Assembly: GCA_040218145.1 (NCBI GenBank)
Contig: JAVJQK010000106.1
Coordinates: forward strand, 1-62,956
DNA from: Sandaracinaceae bacterium
Lineage (GTDB): Bacteria > Myxococcota_A > Polyangia > Polyangiales > Sandaracinaceae
Length of the DNA stretch: 62,956 nucleotides
Reading direction: 5' to 3'
Every line of letters begins with the position of its first letter. Position 1 is the stretch's first letter. A program made the position numbers and the translations under genes. Below are positions 1 through 8,642 of this stretch, piece after piece. The notes beneath the pieces are model-generated. The model had not been told where the DNA came from. It did not search any database and saw nothing but the letters and a program-made list of their open reading frames with translations.

Positions 1-357
1 GCCGTGCAGCTGGATGATCGACAGCCCGCCCGGCTCCCACGTCACCCCGATCGCGCGCGTGCGCAGCCGCTTCACGTCGATCGACAGCAGCAGATCCAGG
101 TCGTGCATGAACTCGCTGACGTTCTCGTCCGGCACCGACGCGACCATGTGGAAGTGCGTCGACATCACCACCATCACGTGGATCTTCACCCCGTGCCTCT
201 GCGCGAAGAGCGCGAGGTAGTAGCGAACCAGGTCGTTCAGCGCGCCGTCCGGCCGGAGCAAGAACCTCCGCCCCTCCACGCGCCGCGTGATCGCGTAGAC
301 GGCGTTCGGCTCGATGTAGCGCGGCGGAGTCACGCCCGAGCCCACCGCATCCGTCAT
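1..357 (-). CDS. REP-associated (IS200-like) tyrosine transposase, 3' end cut by window edge
   Basis: The protein begins MTDAVGSGV at an ATG and is still open at the window edge, so only about the first 119 residues are visible. It reads like the N-terminal part of the Y1/HUH transposase family (TnpA_REP, RAYT). An early 'YAITRRVEGRRFLL' strand is followed by 'VMVVMSTHFHMV', where His-Phe-His is the metal-binding HUH pair. The catalytic tyrosine would lie further downstream, outside the window. Proteins of this family are normally domesticated or mobilise short palindromic repeats. The inverted-repeat element at 32879-32983 is a candidate substrate type. No terminal inverted repeats are visible around the gene. 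Whether it is intact cannot be judged. Confidence 0.75.
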   Translation of the reverse strand, partial: MTDAVGSGVTPPRYIEPNAVYAITRRVEGRRFLLRPDGALNDLVRYYLALFAQRHGVKIHVMVVMSTHFHMVASVPDENVSEFMHDLDLLLSIDVKRLRTRAIGVTWEPGGLSIIQLHG

Positions 358-461
358 GCCGATGCCCCAGCAAGCAATTCCGAGCACCTACGAGCGCGAA
401 TCGGCGGGGGTGGCGGGCACGGGGGTGGCGGACGCCGGCCGCGAGGGGGGTCCAGGCGAGC

Positions 462-767
462 TCAGCGCCCGAGCACGCGCCGCAGCGCTTCCTCGTCCAG
501 AGCGGCCAGCGGCTCGATACCCATCAGCAGATGCAGCCCGTAGATCGCCCCGACCTTCAGCGTGCGCGGATGCCGCCACGCGAACCGCGCCGTGCGCCAC
601 AGGCCCAACCACAGCGGCCCGAAGCAGAGCTCGACATCGGGGCTCCGGGAGTAGGGCAGCACCCGGCGCGCCCAGTCGCGTCGGAACAGGGTCAGCCCTA
701 CCCAGGCCCAGACGCTCGCGCCGACCACGAGGCCCCCCAGACCCGCCCACCAGCGCCACGCCTCCAT
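462..767 (-). CDS. Small membrane protein, function unknown
   Basis: About 101 residues if translated from the ATG giving MEAWRWWAGLGG; an ATG 18 bases further upstream (MSRPSG) is also possible. One strong hydrophobic stretch near residues 7-28 suggests an inner-membrane anchor. A Trp/Arg-rich middle ('LGLWRTARFAWRHPRT') and a second weakly hydrophobic segment follow. No catalytic motif is visible. It lies between the transposase fragment and a divergently transcribed PRC-barrel gene. No family was recognised. The coding call rests on the hydrophobic pattern and position only. Confidence 0.5.
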   Translation of the reverse strand: MEAWRWWAGLGGLVVGASVWAWVGLTLFRRDWARRVLPYSRSPDVELCFGPLWLGLWRTARFAWRHPRTLKVGAIYGLHLLMGIEPLAALDEEALRRVLGR

Positions 768-852
768 GCCGGACGGACGGCTCACCGACGATCCGACTGA
801 CGCTTCTGATGCGTCGCGGAAGCTGCTACACCATCGCAGCTCCGGAGGTCAC

Positions 853-1176
853 ATGCGGAACATCAGATACACCGAGCTCCACGGGAAACAGGTCCTCTCG
901 CAGGACGGGCGCGAGCTCGGCGAGGTGGACGATCTCATCCTCGACCACGAGGAGTGGCACGTCCACGCCTTGATCGTGAAGCTCGAGCGCGACCTGCTCG
1001 AGGACTTCCACATGAAGAAGCCCATGTTCGGCACGCAGATCCTCAAGGTCTCCACGGGCTTCGTCAGCGGCGTGAGCGACAAGGTCATCCTGCACAAGAC
1101 GATGGCGGAGCTCATCGAGCTCGCGCGCGAAGGCGGCTCGGAGCCTCCCGAGGCAGAAGAGCCGCAAGAAGCCTAG
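853..1176 (+). CDS. PRC-barrel domain protein
   Basis: The ATG at 853 is chosen because a GGAGG sits 4-8 bases upstream ('ggaggtcacATG'). It gives a 107-residue protein beginning MRNIRYTELHGKQVLS. The 'GKQVLSQDGRELGEVDDLILDHEEWHVHALIV' region is a typical PRC-barrel beta fold (a small beta-barrel found in RimM, reaction-centre H subunits and many stress proteins). It is followed by a short acidic C-terminal tail. There are no membrane segments, so it is presumably cytoplasmic. Its stop codon and that of the convergent downstream gene share the palindrome CTAG, a 4-base overlap. The role is probably as an RNA- or protein-binding adaptor, which the sequence alone cannot settle. Confidence 0.75.
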   Translation: MRNIRYTELHGKQVLSQDGRELGEVDDLILDHEEWHVHALIVKLERDLLEDFHMKKPMFGTQILKVSTGFVSGVSDKVILHKTMAELIELAREGGSEPPEAEEPQEA

Positions 1177-1580
1177 ACGACCATCCGTCGAGCTTCCGCC
1201 AGCTGCTCCTCCGACCAGGCCCGCGCTTCGTCCATGGAGCGGCACACGCGGATCGGCACCGGGTGCCGGACGACGAGCATCACGGCGCTCATCACGAAGC
1301 GCAGCGCCGCGTTGCGGAACACCAGCGCCGTCCCGAGGCAGCGCTTCCCGAGCGCCTCGCCGTGCTCCTCGAGCCAGGCAGTGGCGCGCCCCCGCATGTA
1401 GGACGTCGCGCGCCCCGCCATCGCGTTGTCGAAGATGACGACGTAGGACTCACCGCGACCGAGGTGCTCGGTGGCACGCGCGATGAAACGGTCGACCTGC
1501 GCCTCGCTCGGGATCCCCACCGTGCGATGGACCACGATCGGCCAGGCGCTGTCGTCGGTCTCGAGTACGTCGCGCGGCAC
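1173..1580 (-). CDS. STAS/SpoIIAA-like small alpha-beta protein
   Basis: Read from a GTG (start uncertain; the frame stays open upstream to 1775) this gives about 135 residues. It has an 'IVVHRTVGIPSEAQVDRFIARATEHL' beta-alpha start, a central 'YVVIFDNAMAGRA' strand, and 'LGTALVFRNAALRFVMSAVMLV'. The pattern of alternating strands and helices resembles SpoIIAA/STAS-like proteins that recur in myxobacterial genomes. No catalytic residues are evident. The gene is convergent with the PRC-barrel gene (shared CTAG) and divergent from the terpene cyclase about 80 bases upstream. The family assignment is tentative. Confidence 0.5.
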   Translation of the reverse strand: MPRDVLETDDSAWPIVVHRTVGIPSEAQVDRFIARATEHLGRGESYVVIFDNAMAGRATSYMRGRATAWLEEHGEALGKRCLGTALVFRNAALRFVMSAVMLVVRHPVPIRVCRSMDEARAWSEEQLAEARRMVV

Positions 1581-1656
1581 CCTGCCCTCCCCGTTCGATC
1601 CATACGGGGCGCCGCCGCGCTTTACAAGCGGCCCCTCGATCGCCCACAAAGCGCTG

Positions 1657-3537
1657 ATGGGGGAACGGGAAGCGACCGTAGACGACGCCATCTCGCGCGC
1701 GTCACGCGTGCTCTGGGATTCGCAGCGCGAAGACGGCTCGTGGGACGACCGCAGCGACGTCGGCCCCTCGAGCACCGCGAACGTGCTCGTCGCGCTCGCT
1801 CACGCCAACCTGCTCGACGACTCCAACCGCGCCGCCGGCGCGCGTTGGCTCCTCGCCCGGCAGCGCCCGGACGGTTCGTTCGCGCCTTACCCCTTCGCCC
1901 CTCACGGCGCCCTGTCCGTCACCGCACAGTGCGCCGCGGCGCTCTCGATAGGGGGCGAGCGCACCGCCGCCGACCGCGCCATGCGTTGGGTCGACGCGCA
2001 CGGCGGAGTCGACGCGCTCCTCGACGAGATGCGACGCGGGGACGTGGGCGCGGTCTTCGTCGCCCTCGCCGGCCTCCTGCCGCCCGAGCGGCTGCCGTGC
2101 CCGCCGCTCATCTGGTGCCTCAGCGACACGGTGGTCGACGCCATGGCCGAGCGCTTCCACTTCGGGATCGTCATCGGCGCGCTTCAGCTGTCGCTCATCG
2201 CCAAGCGCCTCCGCGACGAGCCGCTCTCCTGGCTCGAACGACGCGCCGCGCGCCGCGCGATCGATCTGATGACGCTCTATCAGAACGCAGACGGCAGCTG
2301 GAACTCGAACACGGTGCAGACCGCGATCGCCGTGCCGGCCCTCCTCGCGGCGGGGCTCTCGCCGGACGATCCACGCGTCACGCGCGCCGAGCGCTGGCTC
2401 GAGTCTCGCCGCGTCGAGGACGCGGACGGAGTCTGGTTCGACGTGTTCTCGAGCGACGTGTGGTCCACCGCGTTCGGCGCCCGCGCGCTCGTGCTCGCGG
2501 GCACGCCCGCCAACGACCCTCGTGTGGTCCGGGCCGTCGAGTGGCTCCTCGATCGACAGCTCCAGACGCCCCAGCCGCTGCCCAACAACCGCCGCCCCGG
2601 AGCGCTGCGCACGGGCGGCTGGCCGTTCCAGACCGGCAACGAGACGATGGCCGACTGCGACGACGCCGGGATCGTGCTGAGCGCGCTCGGTGTGTGCGCC
2701 GACGCCGGGCTCCCCGCCCCGCTCCGCCCCCGCGTCCACCAGGCCGTCAGGCACGCACGCCACTGGCTGCGCGACATGCAGAACCCCGACGGGGGATGGG
2801 CCGCGTTCGTCTGGAACCTGCCGGGTCACCGTCCTCCGGGCACGCTCTTCGACCCGCCCCCCGACCTGCCGCCCGACGATCCCGTCGCGGCGATACGAGC
2901 CTTCCTTCATCCACCCGCGGAGCTCGGCGATCCCAGCACCGAGGATCTGACCGCGCGCGTGCTCCACGGCCTCGCCTCGTTCGGCGCCGGCGCCGACGCG
3001 CCCGAGGTGGCGGCGGGCCTCCGATTCCTGCAGGAGACGCAGACCGCGCCCGGATGCTGGTGGGGGCGCTGGGTGTGCAACTACCTGCCGTCGACGGCCT
3101 ACGTGCTCAGCGCGCTGGCCCGCGTCGGCGTCGATCCCAGCCAGGCCTGGGTCGCGCGCGCCATCGACTGGACGTGCGGCCGTCAGAACGAGGACGGCGG
3201 CTTCGGCGAGGGCACCGAGAGCTACCTCGACCTCGACGCGGCCGGGGTGGGTCCGAGCACTCCCGCGTGCACCGGCCTCGTCCTGTCGGCCCTCGTCGAC
3301 GTCGGTCTCCACGACACGCCCACCGCGCGACGCGCCGTCGACTACTTGCTCGCGCGCCAGGAGGCAGACGGCACCTGGCCCAACGACTCCTACCTCGCGA
3401 CGAACATCCCGCCCTCGGGCTTCTACGCCTACGCAGGGGCGGTGCGCCAGGTCCCGCTCGAGGCCCTCGCGCGCTTTCGCCGCCAGCTCAGTCCTTCTTC
3501 GGAGGCAGGATCCCGCGCGGAATCGGCGGCGGTCTGA
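1657..3537 (+). CDS. Squalene-hopene-cyclase-family terpene cyclase (class II)
   Basis: A 626-residue protein (ATG at 1657; the upstream in-frame sequence is antisense to the neighbour). It shows the repeated QW motifs of the squalene/oxidosqualene cyclase toroid: 'QREDGSWDD', 'QRPDGSF', 'QNADGSW', 'QNPDGGW', 'QNEDGGF' and 'QEADGTW'. The key catalytic DxDD box is present as 'ADCDDAG', preceded by 'TGGWPFQ' as in hopene cyclases. '[14 protein letters not shown]' matches the conserved SPVWDTA region loosely. Class II cyclases protonate a terminal alkene of a polyprene such as squalene. The sequence is clearly diverged from canonical hopene cyclases, so the substrate is open: squalene, a shorter polyprene or an onoceroid precursor. 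It stands alone, about 37 kb from the sterol operon. Its last 50 bases overlap the convergent kinase gene. Confidence 0.85.
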   Translation: MGEREATVDDAISRASRVLWDSQREDGSWDDRSDVGPSSTANVLVALAHANLLDDSNRAAGARWLLARQRPDGSFAPYPFAPHGALSVTAQCAAALSIGGERTAADRAMRWVDAHGGVDALLDEMRRGDVGAVFVALAGLLPPERLPCPPLIWCLSDTVVDAMAERFHFGIVIGALQLSLIAKRLRDEPLSWLERRAARRAIDLMTLYQNADGSWNSNTVQTAIAVPALLAAGLSPDDPRVTRAERWLESRRVEDADGVWFDVFSSDVWSTAFGARALVLAGTPANDPRVVRAVEWLLDRQLQTPQPLPNNRRPGALRTGGWPFQTGNETMADCDDAGIVLSALGVCADAGLPAPLRPRVHQAVRHARHWLRDMQNPDGGWAAFVWNLPGHRPPGTLFDPPPDLPPDDPVAAIRAFLHPPAELGDPSTEDLTARVLHGLASFGAGADAPEVAAGLRFLQETQTAPGCWWGRWVCNYLPSTAYVLSALARVGVDPSQAWVARAIDWTCGRQNEDGGFGEGTESYLDLDAAGVGPSTPACTGLVLSALVDVGLHDTPTARRAVDYLLARQEADGTWPNDSYLATNIPPSGFYAYAGAVRQVPLEALARFRRQLSPSSEAGSRAESAAV

Positions 3538-4585
3538 TCGACTTCAGATCGGCGTCCGACAGCTCCTCCGGAGCCTCGCTGGGACGCGGGCTGGTGGCGC
3601 GCCGGCGAGGATCGATCGAGCTGCGCTCCTCGGTCTCCGCCCGCGCTCGCCGGCCTCGCTCGTCCGGGTCCCCCGGCGCGGTGTCCGCCACGCCCGCGGC
3701 TCGCTGGATCGAGATCGCGGCCTCCAGCGCGCGTCGCATCGTCTTCGCGTCGGGGTACCGCGACCCGATCTCTCTCGCGATGCACCTCATGACGACGTCC
3801 GCGAGCGGCCCGCTCAGGTCGGGCCGGTAGTCGGTGATCGGGATCGGCTCTTCCGTCGCCGTCCAGATCATGAGGTCGACCATCGTCTCCCCCTGCGACG
3901 GCAGGTTCCCGGTCAACATCTCGTAGAGGGTGACGCCGAGCGCGTAGAGGTCGACGCGCCCGTCGAGGTTCTTCGTCCCACGCGCCTGCTCCGGCGCCAT
4001 GTACCCGGGCGTCCCCACCGCCTTGTTGCCCATCGTCAGGCGCTTGCCGGTCTCGGGGCGCGCGAGACCGAAGTCGATGAGCTTCGGGATGATCCCGTCT
4101 TCTTCGCCCGCGTCGTGGAGGTAGATGTTCTCGGGCTTGATGTCGCGGTGCAGGACCCCCGCCGCGTGCACGGCCTCGAGCCCGCTCGCGATCTCGGCAG
4201 CGATCCCGAACGCGTCGTCCACGGGCAGGAGCCGCTCGCTGCGCATGCGGGCCGCGAGGGTGCGCCCCCGGAGTCGCTCCATGATCAGGTAGGGCTCGGC
4301 TTCGGGCGTCTTCCCGGCCTCGAACAGCTCCGTGACGTTCCGGTGCTGGACCGACGCGAGCGTCCGCGCCTCACGCCGGAAGCGCTCGTAGGCCACGTCG
4401 GAGTTGTTCCCGACGAAGCCCTCCTCGTGGAACTTCACGACCACCTGCCGCTTGAGCGCGAGCTGCTCGGCGATCCACACCGAGCCCATCGCCCCGACAC
4501 CCAGCAGCTCCGTGACGCGGTAGCGCCCCGCGAGGACCTGTCCCCCGCGGTCCAGCAGGTAGGTGTCGCTCCGCCGGACGGACAT
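3488..4585 (-). CDS. Hanks-type serine/threonine protein kinase
   Basis: A 365-residue soluble kinase starting [12 protein letters not shown]. The glycine loop is GVGAMGSV (residues 29-36), the ATP lysine is in 'VVVKF' (about K51), the catalytic loop is HRDIKPEN, the metal-binding motif is DFGLA and the activation-segment end is APEQA. Everything needed for catalysis is present. After the kinase core the last 80 or so residues are Arg/Pro/Ser-rich and disordered, ending [13 protein letters not shown]. There is no transmembrane segment, unlike many PknB-type receptors. It is divergent from the RNA helicase gene and its 3' end overlaps the terpene cyclase gene by 50 bases. Targets cannot be inferred. 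Confidence 0.93.
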   Translation of the reverse strand: MSVRRSDTYLLDRGGQVLAGRYRVTELLGVGAMGSVWIAEQLALKRQVVVKFHEEGFVGNNSDVAYERFRREARTLASVQHRNVTELFEAGKTPEAEPYLIMERLRGRTLAARMRSERLLPVDDAFGIAAEIASGLEAVHAAGVLHRDIKPENIYLHDAGEEDGIIPKLIDFGLARPETGKRLTMGNKAVGTPGYMAPEQARGTKNLDGRVDLYALGVTLYEMLTGNLPSQGETMVDLMIWTATEEPIPITDYRPDLSGPLADVVMRCIAREIGSRYPDAKTMRRALEAAISIQRAAGVADTAPGDPDERGRRARAETEERSSIDPRRRATSPRPSEAPEELSDADLKSIRPPPIPRGILPPKKD

Positions 4586-4930
4586 CAGGCCAAGAGATAC
4601 GCGGTCGCCGCGCGCTTTGCCAGCACAACCGGGGCTCGCGCCTCCGAGGCTCCCCGACGTTCCGCGTTCGCGGCTTCCGTCCACTCCGGCGCGCCTCCAC
4701 GTCGCTGCGGCATGCGAGGCCACACCCGCCCGCCCGCTGGTGGGCGCCAGGCGGCCGCGCTCGGCCTCGATCGACACCGACAGCGAGCCAGCGCCCAGCC
4801 ATCGGGTCCCCATCCCGAAGAGCGCCATCGCGGCCATCGGAGCCCCCGGGGCGGACGACACATCGCGAGGCGGAATGGCGAAAAGCGCGACCGACGCTTG
4901 CGCTCTCCGTGGATCGTGCGAACTAGCGGC
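4586..4930. other. Divergent intergenic region between kinase and helicase
   Basis: 345 bases between two divergent start codons. It must hold both promoters and the helicase 5' leader. Six-frame inspection shows only Arg/Pro-rich readings without family features. I see no tRNA, hairpin with T-tract, or convincing promoter hexamers. Cold-shock-type DEAD-box genes often carry long leaders, which would fit, but no structure was identified. Confidence 0.4.
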
Positions 4931-6229
4931 GTGACGTTCGACGATCTCGGGCTCAGCCCGCCTTTGCTCCGCGCGCTGAAGAAGACCGGCTACGAGGAGC
5001 CTACTCCGATTCAGCGCGAGGCGATTCCCCCCGCCCTCGCTGGCCGCGACGTGCTCGGCTGTGCCCAGACCGGCACCGGCAAGACCGCCGCGTTCGGCCT
5101 GCCGCTGCTGCAGCGGCTCGACTCCATCGCGGACGACGAGACCGCGCTGCGGGCGCTGATCCTCACGCCGACCCGCGAGCTCGCCGCGCAGATCGCCGAG
5201 AGCCTCACCACGTACGGCAAGTACCTCGAGCTCTGGCACACCGTGATCTTCGGTGGCGTGAACGAGAAGCCGCAGATCGCCGAGCTGAAGCGCGGCGTGG
5301 ACACCCTCGTCGCCACCCCCGGCCGTCTGCTCGACTTGATGAACCGCGGGTTCGTGGACCTGACGGACATCGAGATCTTCGTGCTCGACGAGGCCGATCG
5401 CATGCTCGACATGGGCTTCCTGCCCGACGTGAAGCGCGTGATCGCGAAGCTCCCGAAGAAGCGTCAGACGCTCTTCTTCTCGGCGACGATGCCGCCGCCC
5501 ATCCGCGCGCTCACGCAGGAGCTGCTGCACGACCCGGTCAGCGTCGCGGTCGCGCCCGTCTCGTCGACGGCGGACAAGGTCGACCAGCGCATCTACTTCG
5601 TCGACAAGGCGGACAAGCGCCGGCTGCTCGTCGACCTCCTGCGCGAAGAGCAGGTCGAGCACACGCTCGTGTTCACGCGCACCAAGCACGGCGCGAACCG
5701 CGTCGTGAAGCAGCTCGACCAGGCCGGCATCCGCGCCGCCGCCATCCACGGCAACAAGTCCCAGGGCGCCCGCACGCGCGCGCTCGACGGCTTCCGCACG
5801 GGCGACCTCAACGTGCTCGTCGCGACCGACATCGCGGCGCGCGGCATCGACGTCGAGGGCATCACGCACGTGATCAACTTCGATCTGCCCAACGTGCCCG
5901 AGACCTACGTGCACCGCATCGGCCGCACCGCGCGCGCCGGGGCGTCGGGCATCGCGCTCTCCTTCTGTGAGCAGGAGGAGCGCCCCTACCTCGTCGACAT
6001 CGAGCGCCTGATCGGACAGCACCTCGACCGCGTCGAGCAGCACCACTACCCCGCGAGCCAGCCGCCCCCGCCGGTCACCGATCTCGAGGCGCGCGGCGGC
6101 TCGAACGGCGGCGCCCGACGCGGCGGCGGCGGCGGTGGATCGCGACGTGGCGGTGGAGGTGGCGGTGGCGGGCGTGGCGGCGGAGGTCGCCGGAACAATA
6201 ACCGCGGTCGCCGCGGACCGCGTCGCTGA
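4931..6229 (+). CDS. DEAD-box ATP-dependent RNA helicase (RhlE-like)
   Basis: A 432-residue protein from a GTG start ('[16 protein letters not shown]'). It has the full DEAD-box set in order: Q motif '[10 protein letters not shown]', Walker A 'AQTGTGKT', 'PTRELAAQ', 'TPGRLLD', 'VLDEADRM', 'SAT', then '[11 protein letters not shown]' and '[10 protein letters not shown]'. The C-terminus is a Gly/Arg-rich tail (about 40 residues) typical of RhlE/RNA-binding DEAD-box proteins. It probably unwinds or remodels RNA duplexes in ribosome assembly or mRNA decay. No member-specific domain (DbpA or CsdA type) is seen. The start codon is a GTG without a strong ribosome binding site. The acyltransferase gene follows 44 bases downstream. 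Confidence 0.92.
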   Translation: MTFDDLGLSPPLLRALKKTGYEEPTPIQREAIPPALAGRDVLGCAQTGTGKTAAFGLPLLQRLDSIADDETALRALILTPTRELAAQIAESLTTYGKYLELWHTVIFGGVNEKPQIAELKRGVDTLVATPGRLLDLMNRGFVDLTDIEIFVLDEADRMLDMGFLPDVKRVIAKLPKKRQTLFFSATMPPPIRALTQELLHDPVSVAVAPVSSTADKVDQRIYFVDKADKRRLLVDLLREEQVEHTLVFTRTKHGANRVVKQLDQAGIRAAAIHGNKSQGARTRALDGFRTGDLNVLVATDIAARGIDVEGITHVINFDLPNVPETYVHRIGRTARAGASGIALSFCEQEERPYLVDIERLIGQHLDRVEQHHYPASQPPPPVTDLEARGGSNGGARRGGGGGGSRRGGGGGGGGRGGGGRRNNNRGRRGPRR

Positions 6230-6273
6230 GCGATCGCTCGACCCGGCCACCGGCGAGCGGTGATACTCGGCGC

Positions 6274-7764
6274 GTGCGACCGCGCGCCTACGACTGGGTG
6301 GTGAAGCTCGCTCACCTCCTCTTGCGCTTCTTCTTCCGGCGCGTGGAGGTGACGGGCACCGAGCACGTGCCCGAGGGCGGCGGCGGCATCCTCGTCAGCT
6401 GGCATCCGAACGGGATGATCGATCCCGCGCTCATCTTCGAGACCTTCCCGCGGCAGGTGGTCTTCGGCGCGCGGCACGGCCTGTTCGGAGTGCCCGTGCT
6501 CGGCCACCTCATGCGCGCCATCGGCACGGTGCCGATCTACCGCGCGATGGACACGAAGAAGCTCGACGAGTCCGCGCGCCGCGAGGCCAACGCGAAGAGC
6601 CTCGACGCGCTCGCGGATCGTGTGGCGCAGGGCTCGTTCAGCTGCCTGTTCCCCGAGGGCGACAGCCACGACGAGCCGCACCTGCTGGCCTTGAAGACAG
6701 GCGTGGCGCGGTTCTACTACCGGGCGCGCGAGCTCATGCCGGACGGCGCGCCGCCGCCGGTCATCGTCCCGGTCGGCCTGCACTACGACGAGAAGCGCCT
6801 CTTCCGCTCGAGCGTGCTCGTCACCTACCACCCGCCGCTGGCGCTACCCGACGGGCTCGACGTGACCCCCGACCCGGACGAGCCCGAGGAGCTCACCCGC
6901 GAGCGGCAGCGCGCGCTGACCGACGCCGTCGACCACGTGCTGCGCGAGGTCGTGCACGCGACGGAGTCGTGGGACATCCACCACCTCATGCACCGTGCGC
7001 GCAAGATCGTCCGCGCGGAGCGCGCGAGCCGCACGGACAGCGAGCTCGAGAAGCCCACCATGGAGGAGAAGACGCGCGCCTTCTCTCGCATCTGGAGCGG
7101 CTACTACCAGCGGCTCGAGTCACACCCCGAGGAGGTCGTCGCGCTGCGCGATCGCGTCCGCGAGTACGATCGGGACCTGCGCGCGCTCGAGATGGAGGAC
7201 CACGAGCTCGATCGCGGCCCGCCGCTGTTGAACCCCTGGCTCGGCGTCCTGCTCGGCCTGCAGGTCTTGCTCGTCTACTTCCTCTTCCCGCCCATCCTGA
7301 TCTTCGGCGTCATCGCCAACGCGCCGCCGGCCCTCCTGCTCTGGCTCGTCACGCGCGCGGCGGCCAAGCGCAAGAAGGACGAGGCGTCGATCAAGGTGCT
7401 CGTCGGCGCGGCGCTCTTCCCCCTGACCTGGATCGGGATCGGCGTCGCGGCGGGCGTGGCCCACGCGTTCGCGCACGACCTCTACGGCGGCATCCCCGAC
7501 ACGCCCATCATGGCCGGCGTGCTCGTGGCCACGCTGGCGTTCCTCGGCGGCGCGATCGCGCTCCGCTACATCCGCCTCGCCCGCGAGACCGCGCGCGCGG
7601 TGAAGGTCCGGCTCACCCGCGAGCGCCGTCGCATGACGATCGCGCGTCTCCGCGTCGACCGCAGCGAGCTGCACGACGGGCTCGTCGCGCTGGCTCAGGG
7701 GCTGGAGCTGCCCGGGACGCTGATGGAGGACGGCCGCGTGCTCGCGTCCGACCCCGCGCTCTGA
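6274..7764 (+). CDS. 1-acyl-sn-glycerol-3-phosphate acyltransferase family protein with C-terminal membrane domain
   Basis: A 496-residue protein from GTG. Residues 1-210 form a PlsC/LPLAT domain with 'SWHPNGMIDP' (the His-x5-Asp variant seen in the yeast Gat/Sct-like clade), 'GARHGLFGVPVLGHLMRAIG', 'FPEGDSHDEP' and 'IVPVGLHY'. The rest is a helical region followed by four hydrophobic segments (about residues 315-440), so the enzyme is an integral membrane acyltransferase, longer than simple PlsC (about 250 residues). The likely reaction is transfer of an acyl chain to glycerol-3-phosphate or a lyso-lipid. It follows the helicase gene closely but is functionally unrelated. Confidence 0.85.
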   Translation: MRPRAYDWVVKLAHLLLRFFFRRVEVTGTEHVPEGGGGILVSWHPNGMIDPALIFETFPRQVVFGARHGLFGVPVLGHLMRAIGTVPIYRAMDTKKLDESARREANAKSLDALADRVAQGSFSCLFPEGDSHDEPHLLALKTGVARFYYRARELMPDGAPPPVIVPVGLHYDEKRLFRSSVLVTYHPPLALPDGLDVTPDPDEPEELTRERQRALTDAVDHVLREVVHATESWDIHHLMHRARKIVRAERASRTDSELEKPTMEEKTRAFSRIWSGYYQRLESHPEEVVALRDRVREYDRDLRALEMEDHELDRGPPLLNPWLGVLLGLQVLLVYFLFPPILIFGVIANAPPALLLWLVTRAAAKRKKDEASIKVLVGAALFPLTWIGIGVAAGVAHAFAHDLYGGIPDTPIMAGVLVATLAFLGGAIALRYIRLARETARAVKVRLTRERRRMTIARLRVDRSELHDGLVALAQGLELPGTLMEDGRVLASDPAL

Positions 7765-8012
7765 AGGCTGAGCTCGCCCGCGCTGCCGTAGCGGTCACGA
7801 CCAGCGGCACTTCAGCGTGCCTCCCGCGCCCGGTGCCTCCCGCGCCCGCGGTGGCCGGCAGCGCCGCATGGACGCAGTGCTGTCGAGGCGTCAGGCGGCG
7901 CCATCGTCGACGCGTCCGGAGGAGCCGCCGTGTCGCAGGCCGAGAGCGAGAACGTCGCGTGGAGCCTACGCCCGACGCAGCGCACGCCGCCCCCGAGAAG
8001 CGCGCCTACGCG

Positions 8013-8633
8013 TCAGATTCCGTTGTAAACGACGCGGACGCGGGCGGCCCCGCGATAGGGCCTGAACGCGCGCAGCGCCGCCTTGATGGATCGCTGCTCC
8101 CGATCCGTGACGATGTGAGCTCCTCTCTCCGTCGCGAGCCGGCGCGCGACGGTCCAGCTCTCCTGAAACACCGCGAGAGCTTGCATGTCGAGCTGTCCAT
8201 CGACCTCGAGGGGGAACTCACCACCCGTGGCGAGGAACCCGTACATCATGTGCGCGATGTAGGCGGCGCACTCCGAATCCGCCTGGCTCATGGGGCGGCC
8301 GTTCCAGTCCTGCAGCGCGTGCGTGGCTTCGTGCACCGCGACCCCGCGGTCCTGCACTGACCGCATCATCGAGAACGGCAGCATCATCTTGTTGACGGAG
8401 TTGGGCCCCAGATTCTCGTTGTAGTTTCCGCACCCCAGCGCCGCGAGATGCGCATTGGACTCCACCTGTACGCGGTGCTGGTGCCCGACGGCTCCGCTGG
8501 TCGGGCGCCGCTGGATGGCGGCCGCGATGTGGCGGTATCCTGCTCCCCAGACGCGTGTCGGACCGCAGCGAAAATTGATGCGCGACACATGCGCACTGCA
8601 AAGGAGCTCCGCGACGTTCTCCCCCAGCGTCAC
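8013..8633 (-). CDS. Putative zinc-metallopeptidase-like HEATH-motif protein
   Basis: About 206 residues from a GTG at 8633. The protein has 'VAVHEATHALQDWNG', a classic HExxH zinc-binding motif. A helical segment follows with 'SQADSECAAYIAHMMYGF', where the Glu could be the third ligand. No signal peptide is seen. This arrangement occurs in short myxobacterial proteins of unknown role. It lies between the acyltransferase gene and the type VI cargo island, divergent (9 bases between start codons) from a lipoprotein gene. It could be an effector-like or housekeeping peptidase. The substrate is unknown and the start is uncertain. Confidence 0.6.
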   Translation of the reverse strand: MTLGENVAELLCSAHVSRINFRCGPTRVWGAGYRHIAAAIQRRPTSGAVGHQHRVQVESNAHLAALGCGNYNENLGPNSVNKMMLPFSMMRSVQDRGVAVHEATHALQDWNGRPMSQADSECAAYIAHMMYGFLATGGEFPLEVDGQLDMQALAVFQESWTVARRLATERGAHIVTDREQRSIKAALRAFRPYRGAARVRVVYNGI

Positions 8634-8642
8634 GAAAAGAGC

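Noticed and set aside
388-759. 123-codon minus-strand frame overlapping the small membrane protein
   Set aside because: Overlaps almost fully with the 107-codon frame that has a convincing hydrophobic helix; the longer frame is Arg/Pro-rich without features.
954-3830. 958-codon open frame on the plus strand over the terpene cyclase
   Set aside because: Out-of-frame reading rich in Arg/Ala/Pro. The real cyclase frame shows QW and DCDD motifs.
6118-6215. GGCGGCGGCGG tract at the 3' end of the helicase gene as a possible repeat element
   Set aside because: It is a coding low-complexity Gly/Arg tail typical of RNA helicases, not a mobile or CRISPR-like repeat.
7765-8012. Possible small gene between acyltransferase and HEATH protein
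   Set aside because: Only an Arg-rich frame with no ribosome binding site or motif; treated as non-coding spacer.
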